A stretch of DNA of 64,000 nucleotides. It comes from CALAGB01 sp963713965. GTDB lineage: Bacteria; Chloroflexota; Chloroflexia; Thermomicrobiales; Thermomicrobiaceae. The notes under the pieces were generated by a model. It did not search any database. It had not been told where the DNA came from and worked only from the letters and a program-made list of their open reading frames with translations. The DNA lies in contig OY970217.1 in NCBI GenBank assembly GCA_963713965.1, positions 124,001 to 188,000 on the forward strand, read 5' to 3'. This document shows positions 36,330 through 44,540 of this stretch, in pieces. How positions within the stretch are numbered: the first letter of the stretch is position 1; every line of letters begins with the position of its first letter. Position numbers and translations under genes: made by a program.

Positions 36330-37937
36330 ATGAATACTACGGAAGTTGCCAGGTCGGACGCGCACCAACGATTGGCGAGTCTCGGCATTCACGACGCGGG
36401 CGAGGTCTATTGGAACGCGCCGACGTCGATCCTGTACGAGCATGCGGTCCGGCGGCACGAGGGCGAGATAGCCCATCTCGGTCCTCTGGTTGTTTCCACA
36501 GGCCGCTTCACCGGAAGAACCCCGAAAGACAAATTCATCGTTCGACAGCCGTCATCGGAAGACAAGATTTGGTGGGACGGGAACAAGGATTTCTCTCCCG
36601 AGAAGTTCGATGCGTTGCAAGAGCGCGTTTCAAACTACTTCGCTGGCCGTGATGTTTACGTACAGGATTGTTACGCGGGCGCTGATGAGACTCACCGCCT
36701 CCCGGTCCGTGTCATCACGGAGTACGCGTGGCACAGTCTGTTCGTGCGGAACATGTTCATTCAGATGCGAGCCGGCGCGCATTTCGCTGGAGATCCAGGA
36801 TTCACCGTCCTCTCCGCCCCAGGATTCCATTCCGATCCCGACCGAGATGGTACGCGCTCGGATGCGTTCATCATCATGAACTTCGACAAGCGCCTCATCA
36901 TCATTGGCGGCACCGAATACGCAGGCGAGATCAAGAAGTCGATCTTCACGGTCATGCACTATCTGCTGCCGCTGAAGGGCGTCCTCTCGATGCATTGCTC
37001 GGCGAACATGGGTCCGCAGGGTGACACTGCGCTGTATTTCGGACTCTCCGGAACCGGCAAGACGACGCTATCGACTGATCCTGACCGACAGCTGATCGGC
37101 GATGACGAGCATGGTTGGACCGAACATGGCATCTTCAACTTCGAGGGTGGCTGTTACGCCAAGGTTATCCGGCTCTCCTCCGATTCCGAGCCTGAGATCT
37201 ATCGCACGACCCGCGAGTTTGGAACCATCCTAGAGAACGTCGTGATGGATCCGGTTTCCAGGCGAGTCGATCTCAATGACGACTCGATGACCGAGAACAC
37301 GCGCGCCGCCTATCCGCTGACCCACATTCCCAATCACACTATCAGCGGCACCGGCGGACATCCGAGGAACGTCTTTTTCCTCACCGCCGATGCCTTCGGA
37401 GTCCTCCCCCCGATCTCTCGCCTCACGCCAGAACAAGCCATGTACCACTTCCTCTCTGGATACACGGCCAAAGTCGCCGGAACCGAGGTCGGCCTTACCG
37501 AACCGGAAGCGACATTCAGCACGTGTTTTGGCGCCCCCTTCCTGGCGCTACCGCCGCACGTTTACGCCAAGCTGTTGGGTGAGATGGTCGTGAAGCACGA
37601 CACAAACGTCTGGCTCGTCAATACAGGTTGGATCGGCGGAACCGCCTCGAATTCTGACCGCGTGCCAATTGCCTTCACTCGTGCAATGATTCACGCGGCG
37701 CTGAGTGGCGCCCTGCTGGAGGTTGCGACCGAGGCGGATCCGGTCTTCGGAGTGATGGTCCCGGAGCGATGCCCCGGTGTGCCGCAAAACGTGCTGCACC
37801 CACGCAAGGCCTGGTCCGACCCGGATGCGTACGACGCCCAAGCGCGCAAGCTGGCGGCAATGTTCGAGAAGAACTTCGCGAAGTTTGCCTCTAGCCTGCC
37901 AGCGGACGTGCGGGCCGCCGGACCGAAAGCAGAGTAG
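36330..37937 (+). CDS. pckA: Phosphoenolpyruvate carboxykinase (ATP)
   Basis: 535 residues, the normal length of the ATP-dependent enzyme. Converts oxaloacetate and ATP to PEP, CO2 and ADP, the entry to gluconeogenesis. The kinase-1a loop is GLSGTGKTTLS (from residue 238) and the kinase-2 motif LIGDDEHGW. The metal and substrate site GRFTGRTPKDKFIV lies near residue 58, and the C-terminal NTGWIGG follows the family pattern. The ATG follows TTGGAGG. Followed 64 bases later by a secreted cyclophilin with its own ribosome site. Confidence 0.96.
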   Translation: MNTTEVARSDAHQRLASLGIHDAGEVYWNAPTSILYEHAVRRHEGEIAHLGPLVVSTGRFTGRTPKDKFIVRQPSSEDKIWWDGNKDFSPEKFDALQERVSNYFAGRDVYVQDCYAGADETHRLPVRVITEYAWHSLFVRNMFIQMRAGAHFAGDPGFTVLSAPGFHSDPDRDGTRSDAFIIMNFDKRLIIIGGTEYAGEIKKSIFTVMHYLLPLKGVLSMHCSANMGPQGDTALYFGLSGTGKTTLSTDPDRQLIGDDEHGWTEHGIFNFEGGCYAKVIRLSSDSEPEIYRTTREFGTILENVVMDPVSRRVDLNDDSMTENTRAAYPLTHIPNHTISGTGGHPRNVFFLTADAFGVLPPISRLTPEQAMYHFLSGYTAKVAGTEVGLTEPEATFSTCFGAPFLALPPHVYAKLLGEMVVKHDTNVWLVNTGWIGGTASNSDRVPIAFTRAMIHAALSGALLEVATEADPVFGVMVPERCPGVPQNVLHPRKAWSDPDAYDAQARKLAAMFEKNFAKFASSLPADVRAAGPKAE

Positions 37938-38001
37938 TCGATACTGGCGACAGGTCTCATTCAAGAGACCGCGCATATCTCAGGAGGAGTAAACAGCAGC
38001 A

Positions 38002-38730
38002 TTGCGCAATCAACACAGCGGGTGGATTCGTGGTCCGTTCGGCGCCGTCGCGCGCCTGCTAGCGCTCGGATCTCTCGTGACGATCATGATCGCCTGTGGC
38101 TCGAGTACGACGCCCACGGCGTCATCAGGGAGCGTTGGATCCGCCACGACGGCGACCAGCAGCAGTTCGAACGGAGAGGATACGCCTGTGACTACAAGCG
38201 GCCAATCAAAACAATGGTCATCACCACCGGCCATGACGATCGACAAGAGCAAGAAGTATGAAGCCACCATTCACACCACGGACGGTGACATTGTCGTCGA
38301 TCTGCTAGCGTCTGAGGACCCAATAACGGTCAACAACTTCGTCTTCTTGGCGCAGCAGGGCTTCTACACCAACGTCCCGTTCCATCGCATCATCAACGGC
38401 TTCATGATCCAAACCGGCGACCCAACCGGAACGGGTTCCGGAGGACCTGGCTACAAGTTCCAGGATGAGCCGGTCACGCGCGATTACACCCGTGGCACGG
38501 TCGCCATGGCCAACGCTGGGCCGAACACTAACGGGAGTCAGTTCTTCATCGTGCAGGCGGATATGTCAGGGCGTCTGCCGAAAAACTACACGATCTTCGG
38601 TGAAGTGGTGCAGGGCCTCGACGTGGTCGACAAGCTAGCAAACACGCCGGTTACGGTCAGCCCGATGGGAGAGAAGTCCCAGCCGACGCAGAAGGTAGAG
38701 ATCAAGAGCGTCGACATCTCCGTCAAGTAG
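38002..38730 (+). CDS. Lipoprotein cyclophilin-type peptidyl-prolyl isomerase
   Basis: 242 residues. An N-terminal hydrophobic signal ends in the lipobox-like VTIMIAC (Cys32), then a Ser/Thr/Gly linker to about residue 75. The cyclophilin domain follows: TTDGDIVVDLLASEDPITVNNFVFLA, PFHRIINGFMIQTGDPTGTGSGG (catalytic Arg), GTVAMANAGPNTNGSQFFI and KNYTIFGEV. It catalyses proline isomerisation of exported proteins at the outer face of the membrane. TTG start at 38002, after AGGAGGAG at somewhat long spacing. Ended by a strong terminator at 38758. Confidence 0.9.
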   Translation: MRNQHSGWIRGPFGAVARLLALGSLVTIMIACGSSTTPTASSGSVGSATTATSSSSNGEDTPVTTSGQSKQWSSPPAMTIDKSKKYEATIHTTDGDIVVDLLASEDPITVNNFVFLAQQGFYTNVPFHRIINGFMIQTGDPTGTGSGGPGYKFQDEPVTRDYTRGTVAMANAGPNTNGSQFFIVQADMSGRLPKNYTIFGEVVQGLDVVDKLANTPVTVSPMGEKSQPTQKVEIKSVDISVK

Positions 38731-38757
38731 CGCTCATTCGCACAACACGAAAGAGAA

Positions 38758-38794
38758 TCAGGGCTGGACACATATGTCCGGCCCTGACGTTTTC
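38758..38794 (+). terminator. Rho-independent terminator after the cyclophilin gene
   Basis: TCAGGGCTGGACA / TGTCCGGCCCTGA (13 bp with one wobble), a loop of CATA and then CGTTTT. Confidence 0.88.
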
Positions 38795-39124
38795 ATAGGT
38801 CTGAACTCAATTATCGATAGCGAACCCCGTCGTACGGGCTACGCATGCGTCGCCCGCCACCAACTCGCGTCCACATTCATGCCCGGAGCCACCCAACGTC
38901 CCCTCATTTTAGGGGCGAAGCTCTTTTTTGCTCACCACATGATTGCGCTGTTGCCGTTCCAGGAAAACCCGCATCCTTGGGGTACAACCGACACACGGTT
39001 CGCCCAGCCACGCGGAGCGCCATTCCTCACGTGTCGGCGACAAAGCCCTTCGCACGGAGAGGATATCCCCCGGGAGAAGGCTGGAGGATGTCAATTTGCC
39101 GAAGAGGATTGCTCCAATGACACT
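38795..39124. other. 330-base region without a recognisable gene
   Basis: Between the cyclophilin terminator and the end of the convergent aminotransferase. The open frames resemble nothing known. AGGGGCGAAGCTC at 38911 matches the head of the REP-like repeat (49575), followed by TTTTTT, and may be a decayed copy. No terminator for the aminotransferase is obvious. Confidence 0.4.
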
Positions 39125-40318
39125 CTAAGCGTGCCGCACCTTCCGGAGCCCATCGAAGAGCGCGTCGAGATCGGCATCGCTGTTGAAGTAGGCGCACGAA
39201 ATTCGGATCCCGTTGGGGACCTGCACGCGACGCTGAATGAGCCTGAAGTCGTTCCAGAGCCGTTGGCTCAGCTCGACGCCGTTCCAGCCATCGAACCCAA
39301 ACGTGACAAGTGCCGAGCTGTCCTCCCACGCGGTGGGCGAGTGGAGCGTGACACCAGGCTCTGCCGACAATCGCCGCTTGAGCTCGTCACTCAGGGCCGC
39401 GCAATGTGCCTCCACATTGCTCCAGCCAAGCGATGCGAGATAGTCAATGGATGCCGGTAGTGCCGCGTACGTATGCCAGTTTCTCGTTCCGAACTCAAAC
39501 TTGGACGCCGTCTCGGCGAAACCCCAATCGGCTGTCCCAGGATGCGCCCCGAGCGCCACCCGGTCGAACCGCGGCGACACTGAGCCGTCGCCTACATGGA
39601 TTGGGTCGACGAGTGGGAGTGCGTCGGGAGCCACGTACAGGAAGCCCGTTCCCTTGGGGCCGGCCAGCCATTTGTGTCCATTGCCGGTCATGAAATCGCA
39701 CCCGATCTTGCCGACGTCAAGAGGGAATTGCCCGAGGGACTGCGCACCGTCGACCATCGTCAAAATTCCGCGTTCGCGGCAGATTCGACACATCTCTTCG
39801 ACCGGCAGCCGCTGGCCCGTCTCACATGAGACGTGGCTAATGATCGCGATGCTCGTGGAGGGCTTGAGTGCTTTCTTGAACGTCTCGAGCGTTTCTTCAG
39901 GAGTGGAGCCGATCGGGAACAGCTCGAGCTTCGCCCCGCCGCGGCGTTCGGCCGCGGACCAGGGGAGGATGACGGCTGGGTGCTCCTGATCGGTCGTCAG
40001 AGCGACGGTTGACGGATCCAATTTGAGCCCGGCGGAAACTAGGTTGACGCCGTCAGTTGCGTTCCGAGTCAGCGCGAGCGACTCAGGCGTCGCGCCGATC
40101 AGTTTCGCCAGAGCGGAACGTGCTTTTTCATATCCCTCTTGTGCTTCGGGCTGGGCCACATGACCACCGACCTCGTAGCTTGTGATGGCGGCGATGTGCC
40201 TCTCGAGAACGGGAACCGGCATGATGCCGACGGTCCCGGTGTTGAGGTACGTGACGTCAGCTAGGATCGGAAGTGCCCCACGCAGGCGCTGGAGATCGAG
40301 CGAACCCGCCGAATTCAT
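39125..40318 (-). CDS. Class V (NifS/isopenicillin-N-epimerase-like) aminotransferase
   Basis: 397 residues, PLP-dependent fold type I. N-terminal VTYLNTGTVGIMP is the family start, and TRNATDGVN supplies phosphate contacts. SHVSCETGQRLPVEEMCRICRERGILTMVDGAQSLG contains the cofactor Asp and Gln. The Schiff-base Lys lies in GNGHKWLAGPKG. The C-terminal domain has FEFGTRNWHTYAAL. Members include cysteine desulfurases, epimerases and kynureninase-like enzymes. No cysteine loop typical of desulfurases is seen, so the substrate is undetermined. The ATG follows GAGGGGAG. Monocistronic. Confidence 0.9.
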   Translation of the reverse strand: MNSAGSLDLQRLRGALPILADVTYLNTGTVGIMPVPVLERHIAAITSYEVGGHVAQPEAQEGYEKARSALAKLIGATPESLALTRNATDGVNLVSAGLKLDPSTVALTTDQEHPAVILPWSAAERRGGAKLELFPIGSTPEETLETFKKALKPSTSIAIISHVSCETGQRLPVEEMCRICRERGILTMVDGAQSLGQFPLDVGKIGCDFMTGNGHKWLAGPKGTGFLYVAPDALPLVDPIHVGDGSVSPRFDRVALGAHPGTADWGFAETASKFEFGTRNWHTYAALPASIDYLASLGWSNVEAHCAALSDELKRRLSAEPGVTLHSPTAWEDSSALVTFGFDGWNGVELSQRLWNDFRLIQRRVQVPNGIRISCAYFNSDADLDALFDGLRKVRHA

Positions 40319-40433
40319 TGAATGCTCCCCTCACGGCAACAGACGGCCGTCGTCAAATTGAAGTCAGGGGCACAGTGTACGATGCATCGTTCGGGCGATG
40401 TCAACACAGGACGTGGGAATGGCGAATGAGTTG

Positions 40434-40471
40434 AGGAAAAACAGAAAACGCGGCCGTAATCCGACCGCGTT
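40434..40471 (-). terminator. Terminator of the annealing-protein operon
   Basis: On the minus strand, AAACGCGG / CCGCGTTT with an 11-base loop is followed by TTTTCTGTTTTTCC. It lies 26 bases after the 73-residue gene. Confidence 0.8.
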
Positions 40472-40496
40472 TGTGAACTTGGTTCGAGAATGGAGG

Positions 40497-40718
40497 CTAG
40501 GTGATCGACAGGAGATCACAGACCTCTTCGTACTCGCGCAGCAGCTTCTTCCAAAGGTCGTCCCACCTGGCAACGTCCTCGCCGTCCGCCAACGCGCGTT
40601 CGATCCGATCGTATCCGTCTCCAAGTCGCAGATAGAGAACGCTTGCGCGTTTCTCCAGCCGCGCGCGATCTTTCGCGGTCCGGATCGGTTGATTTACTAC
40701 TCGAGCAGTAGCGGCCAT
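40497..40718 (-). CDS. Small helical protein next to the annealing protein
   Basis: 73 residues, unrecognised. It starts MAATARVVNQPIRTAKDRAR and is rich in Arg, Leu, Glu and Asp, predicted largely helical (ASVLYLRLGDGYDRIERAL, WDDLWKKLLREYEEVCDLL). No cysteine cluster, signal or membrane segment. It begins 36 bases after the SSAP-like gene on the same strand, with only a weak GGGA-type ribosome site, and is followed by a good terminator. This placement argues that it is real and co-transcribed. A partner or modulator of the recombination protein is a guess. Confidence 0.6.
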   Translation of the reverse strand: MAATARVVNQPIRTAKDRARLEKRASVLYLRLGDGYDRIERALADGEDVARWDDLWKKLLREYEEVCDLLSIT

Positions 40719-40754
40719 GATGCTTACACCAATCCCATCATCTCAGATCCGCCG

Positions 40755-41354
40755 TTACGAGACGGCGTGCGCGGCTTCGCGTCGCTGCTGCAGACGCTCG
40801 ATCAATGTCGACGCATCACGTCGACGCAGTTTGTCAACCGCCTGACCGAACATCTCCTGCGACTCCTCGTTCAATTCGTCGTCTGAGAGCCCAACCTCCC
40901 GGGCGATGGCAAAGAGGAACTTGACCTGTCGCTCGGTGGCCGGCATTTGCTCCGGGTTTGACTTTCCTCGTCGCGATCGCGTCCGGTTCAGATCGATCGG
41001 CGAGTCGACCACCCGGCTGTCCGAAGCGCCAAACTCGAAGTCCGGGCAGAACTGCGTGCCGTAACCCAGTGCGGCCAGCGCTCGTCCGAGCGCCTTGGTC
41101 TCGGCCTTCTCGATGTAATCACCAAAGTCGTCCGCTTCTTCGCTGCCCCATCCCGTGGCGCTGCCGCCGTCAGGAACCTCGACAGTCGCGCGGAAGACCG
41201 CCGTTTCATTCTCATGCGAGACCAGCTCGGTCTGAATCCGTCCGGTCGGGTTTTCGTTGCGGAACCAGACGAGCCGCCACTTCACTTCAAGGTAGTCTGC
41301 TCCGCTGATGCGAGTCAGGTAATTCTTGGGTTCAAACGCGGTCATCTCAGCCAT
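40755..41354 (-). CDS. Rad52/ERF-like single-strand annealing protein (predicted)
   Basis: 199 residues. The N-terminus KNYLTRISGADYLEVKWRLVWFR and the central EKAETKALGRALAALGYG resemble the ERF/Rad52/DdrA group, where a KAETxALxRAL helix after a beta-sheet is the hallmark. Such proteins anneal complementary single strands in phage recombination or repair. A separate C-terminal helical domain starts near residue 140 (ATERQVKFLFAIAREVGLSDDEL), also seen behind phage annealing proteins. The ATG at 41354 follows CGAGGAG. It has its own consensus promoter with an overlapping LexA-type box. The fold assignment is by pattern only. Confidence 0.65.
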   Translation of the reverse strand: MAEMTAFEPKNYLTRISGADYLEVKWRLVWFRNENPTGRIQTELVSHENETAVFRATVEVPDGGSATGWGSEEADDFGDYIEKAETKALGRALAALGYGTQFCPDFEFGASDSRVVDSPIDLNRTRSRRGKSNPEQMPATERQVKFLFAIAREVGLSDDELNEESQEMFGQAVDKLRRRDASTLIERLQQRREAAHAVS

Positions 41355-41392
41355 CCAAACGTCTCCTCGTCTTCCAAACGTCGACCGCAAGT

Positions 41393-41406
41393 AGAACATC
41401 AGTTCT
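41393..41406 (-). promoter_or_regulatory. Candidate LexA (SOS) box
   Basis: AGAACATCAGTTCT is a perfect inverted repeat matching GAAC-N4-GTTC, the LexA/DinR consensus of Gram-positive bacteria. It overlaps the expected transcription start of the SSAP-like gene, between its -10 and its start codon. Damage-induced expression is inferred. Confidence 0.6.
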
Positions 41407-41412
41407 AGATCT

Positions 41413-41441
41413 ATTCTAGTCAGTTAGAGGGCGAATGTCAA
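41413..41441 (-). promoter_or_regulatory. Promoter of the annealing-protein operon
   Basis: On the minus strand TTGACA (41436-41441), exactly 17 bases, and TAGAAT (41413-41418): 11 of 12 consensus positions. Confidence 0.85.
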
Positions 41442-41541
41442 CTCAAAATTGCCGTACCACGGTACTGTTCGTGGCAGAATAACGTAGGTCGATGTGGACG
41501 CGGAAACCGAGAGGTTGAGCGATAATCGACCGTAATCCGTG

Positions 41542-41550
41542 TGCTATAAT
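41542..41550 (+). promoter_or_regulatory. Extended -10 promoter of dnaN
   Basis: TGcTATAAT, 42 bases before the dnaN start codon. No matching -35 at 16-18 bases. Confidence 0.65.
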
Positions 41551-41592
41551 GCGCAGACGATTGACTGTACGAACACAGAAGGGGAAGCACTG

Positions 41593-42735
41593 GTGCGGCT
41601 CTCCTGCCAGCAAGAAGAATTACAACGAGCTCTCGGTCACGTGTCGCGTGCGGTGGCAAAGAAGTCGACGCTGCCGGTGCTTGGTAATGTCCTGTTTACG
41701 ACTGAGGACGGCAAGCTGCGTCTCTCGGCTACCAATCTCGAGATCGCGGTGACCGCCTGGATCGATGCCGACGTAGAGAGCGAAGGGACGATCACGCTTC
41801 GCTCTGATCTTTTGACCGACTTCATCTCCAGCCTGCCAAACGAGAAGGTTTCGTTCGAGCTCGATCCAAAAACGTTGAGCGTCGCCCTCGAATGCGCGCG
41901 ATCCAAGGCGCACATCAAGGGGATTCCGTCCGAAGACTTCCCGTCACTTCCGAGCATTGAAAAGATGAGTCCTACGGGACGTATTGATCCGGGGACGCTG
42001 CGAGAGATGATCTCGCAGGTGGCCTTTGCGGCCGCCACCGACGACAGTAGGCCCGTGCTTGCTGGGGTCCAAGCTGAGTTCTCCGGGCCGAATCTGACGC
42101 TGGCCGCCGCGGATGGGTTCCGGCTCTCGGTGCGCCAAGCTGAGCTGAGCGAACCCGCAGGTGAGGACGTTTCGGTCATCATCCCGGCCCGCGCGCTGCA
42201 AGAGCTCGCTCGCATCATTTCCGATCAAACGGACCCGATCTCTCTGTCAGTCACGCCTAACCACAGCCAGCTGCTGGTCAAATCGGGACAGATTGAATTC
42301 TTGAGCCGCTTGATTGACGGACACTTCCCGGATTATCGGCAGATCGTCCCCCGTCAGTACGGGACACGACTAGTCGTCGATCGTGACCAGTTCCTCTCGG
42401 CCGCGCGCCGCGCCAAGCTCTTTGCACAATCGAGCAACGACGTCGTTCGTCTGCAGATGAAACCGGGCGACAGCGAGCTCGATCCCGGATTCGTCAACAT
42501 TTCCGCACAAGCCGCGGAGACCGGCGATAACGAGGACGTCATCGACGGTCGCGTAGAAGGTCCCGAGTCGCAGATCGCCTTCAACGGTCGCTACCTCACC
42601 GACGTTCTCGGCGTAATGCGTGCTGGAGACGTTGCAGTCGAGATGACTGGGCCCAATGCTGCCGGCGTGCTTCGTTCGGCCGGAAACGAAGAGTTCACCC
42701 ATGTGATCATGCCGATGGTCATCGGGAACAATTAG
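41593..42735 (+). CDS. dnaN: DNA polymerase III beta sliding clamp
   Basis: 380 residues, three topologically equal domains that form half of the ring clamp holding the replicative polymerase. Visible family landmarks are VSRAVAKKSTLPVLGNVLF at the start, IKGIPSEDFPSLP at the end of domain 1, and domain 2 beginning TLREMISQVAFAAATDDSRPVL. DGFRLSVR follows, and the protein-binding C-terminus is FTHVIMPMVI. The GTG at 41593 follows AAGGGGAAG. An upstream in-frame start would overlap the promoter, so it is rejected. recF follows after 124 bases; dnaA is not adjacent. Confidence 0.95.
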   Translation: MRLSCQQEELQRALGHVSRAVAKKSTLPVLGNVLFTTEDGKLRLSATNLEIAVTAWIDADVESEGTITLRSDLLTDFISSLPNEKVSFELDPKTLSVALECARSKAHIKGIPSEDFPSLPSIEKMSPTGRIDPGTLREMISQVAFAAATDDSRPVLAGVQAEFSGPNLTLAAADGFRLSVRQAELSEPAGEDVSVIIPARALQELARIISDQTDPISLSVTPNHSQLLVKSGQIEFLSRLIDGHFPDYRQIVPRQYGTRLVVDRDQFLSAARRAKLFAQSSNDVVRLQMKPGDSELDPGFVNISAQAAETGDNEDVIDGRVEGPESQIAFNGRYLTDVLGVMRAGDVAVEMTGPNAAGVLRSAGNEEFTHVIMPMVIGNN

Positions 42736-42859
42736 GCGTTTTGCGGATCGTACTTTATCGTGATCATGCTGCTAGAGTCCGCGAACACGTAGTCCAGCGT
42801 GTAACAAGCGCCACTCCGGTGTCTTGGTCACGTCGCAGACGTTCTGAGCGGCTCAGGGG

Positions 42860-44071
42860 ATGAGACTACGTCGCCTCAATCTCGATGAATTCCGTGTCTA
42901 CCGTCACACCGAACTCGATGTGCCACCAGATGGATTGCGACTGTTTGGCGCCAACGCCGGCGGCAAAACGAGCCTCCTCGAATCAATCTACCTTCTAGCG
43001 ACTACCCGTTCTCCTCGCGCATCGCTCGAACGTGAGCTCATCAACTGGGAAAGCAACGCGGAGTACGGTCTGGCACCATTTGCCCGCGTGGCGGCCGAAA
43101 TCGGCAGCGCGACAGGCAGTGATTGGTTACTGGAGATCACGCTCTCGACCGACACGGCGCGTTCGAACACGGTGCGCAAGCGGGCCAAGGTCGACGGCCG
43201 TGCCAGCCGCATTTCAGACATTGTCGGACGTCTCAAGGTCGTACTCTTCTCACCGGAAGATCTCAACCTCGTGCTTGGATCACCTTCCGTCAGGCGGCGC
43301 TTCCTCGACATCACCATCAGCCAGCTGGACCGTGCCTATCTGCGTTCGCTGAGCCGCTACGGCAAGCTCGTCGAGCGACGAAACAGCCTGCTCAAGGATC
43401 TCGGAGCTCATGGATCCGGTCGATCGGCCGACGAAGAGCTGGCCTACTGGGACGAAGAATTCACCACCTACGCCGCGTATTTGCTCGCAGCCCGCTACCG
43501 CTATGTGGCCGGCATGAGCGGCGATGTTGCGCAAGCGTTCGCCGACCTCAACGAGGGTGAACTTAGCCTGTCTCTCGCTTATGCCGGGACGGTGGACGTT
43601 CCCGTTGCGCAGATTGAGCGGGCGGTGGAGGGATCGATTGCGGACGCTCAACCATTGTTCGCCCGGGCAATCGAGACCCAGCTACGCCGGCGACGAGCCG
43701 AAGAGCTCAGGCGTGGATCGACTGTGCTTGGCCCTCATCGGGACGACTTCACCTATCTCATCAACAATCGAGAGCTCTCAGCTTACGGATCGAGAGGACA
43801 GCAGCGTCTCGCTGTGGTGGCCACCAAACTGGCGGAGTTGGCTCGCATCTTGGAGCTCACGGGAGAACCCCCGATCCTCCTCCTCGACGACGTGCTGTCC
43901 GAGCTCGATCCCTTACATCAAGAACGTCTCCTGGGAGTACTTGGGGTGGCCGGTTGTCAGATCATCGTTACGGCGACGGCGCGTGAGCTGCTCGAACACC
44001 CTGCGCTTTCCGCCCTTCCGGCGGCGGAAGTGTCGGACGGCGGTGTCAAATTTGTTGATGAGCGGGATTGA
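42860..44071 (+). CDS. recF: DNA replication/repair protein RecF
   Basis: 403 residues, SMC-like ATPase that loads RecA at gapped DNA with RecO and RecR. N-terminal LRRLNLDEFRVYRHTELDV and Walker A GANAGGKTS at residues 30-38. FSPEDLNLVLGSPSVRRRFLDI is the family signature, and LGPHRDDF follows. The ABC signature reads GSRGQQRLAVVA-like SRGQQRL, and Walker B ILLLDDVLSELD. No clear ribosome site is seen before the ATG at 42860 beyond GGCTCAGGGG. Follows dnaN, the usual arrangement. Confidence 0.95.
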   Translation: MRLRRLNLDEFRVYRHTELDVPPDGLRLFGANAGGKTSLLESIYLLATTRSPRASLERELINWESNAEYGLAPFARVAAEIGSATGSDWLLEITLSTDTARSNTVRKRAKVDGRASRISDIVGRLKVVLFSPEDLNLVLGSPSVRRRFLDITISQLDRAYLRSLSRYGKLVERRNSLLKDLGAHGSGRSADEELAYWDEEFTTYAAYLLAARYRYVAGMSGDVAQAFADLNEGELSLSLAYAGTVDVPVAQIERAVEGSIADAQPLFARAIETQLRRRRAEELRRGSTVLGPHRDDFTYLINNRELSAYGSRGQQRLAVVATKLAELARILELTGEPPILLLDDVLSELDPLHQERLLGVLGVAGCQIIVTATARELLEHPALSALPAAEVSDGGVKFVDERD

Positions 44072-44088
44072 TCGGGCGGTCGCGACGA

Positions 44089-44118
44089 TTGATCCGGGCG
44101 GCCGGGGTCTGCTATAAT
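44089..44118 (+). promoter_or_regulatory. Promoter of tRNA-Gln
   Basis: TTGATC (44089-44094), an 18-base spacer and a perfect TATAAT (44113-44118), 34 bases before the tRNA. Confidence 0.8.
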
Positions 44119-44151
44119 CGCCTGTGCTGAGCCACCGGCTTAGCAACGAAT

Positions 44152-44222
44152 TGGGGAGTCGTCTAACGGTAGGACAGCTGACTCTGGATCAGCCGGTTGG
44201 GGTTCGAATCCCTGCTCCCCAG
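44152..44222 (+). tRNA. tRNA-Gln (CTG)
   Basis: 71 nt cloverleaf with acceptor TGGGGAG/CTCCCCA, anticodon stem-loop GCTGA-CTCTGGA-TCAGC, T-loop TTCGAAT and discriminator G. CCA is not encoded. The weak T-A first pair is typical of tRNA-Gln. Confidence 0.95.
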
Positions 44223-44256
44223 CCCCAATTCACACACTGCATCAGTCAGCTGACAG

Positions 44257-44285
44257 ACCGGCGTCCGCATTGCGCGCCGGTTTTT
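44257..44285 (+). terminator. Terminator of tRNA-Gln
   Basis: ACCGGCG / CGCCGGT stem followed by TTTT. The rest of 44286-44540 holds only the fumarase promoter. Confidence 0.8.
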
Positions 44286-44384
44286 CCGTATGTGTGACAT
44301 GCTCAATAGCTGGGCTTAAAGTCGGCAGTTCCCTCGAAATTCTGGCCCTTCCGCTCAGTCGCGCCTCATAAGCTACCTCCCGGG

Positions 44385-44412
44385 TTGCCAGATCACAGCG
44401 TCGCGTTATGAT
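44385..44412 (+). promoter_or_regulatory. Candidate promoter of the fumarase-Sdh operon
   Basis: TTGCCA (44385-44390), a 16-base spacer and TATGAT (44407-44412), 128 bases before the first gene. Confidence 0.55.
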
Positions 44413-44540
44413 GAACGCAACACGGACCATCTTCGAAACGAATCACATCAGTGTCGTCTCGGCACCGCTCATCTTTGCCAGCGTTTCAGCATCTGAGTTG
44501 CGGCAGCGGAAGCCGGGACGAGCCCACAAAGGAGCGCTTC

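Noticed and set aside
41400..44071. Replication origin next to dnaN-recF
   Set aside because: No DnaA-box cluster, no dnaA or gyrB and no AT-rich unwinding region here. The tandem boxes at 53565 alone do not make an origin.
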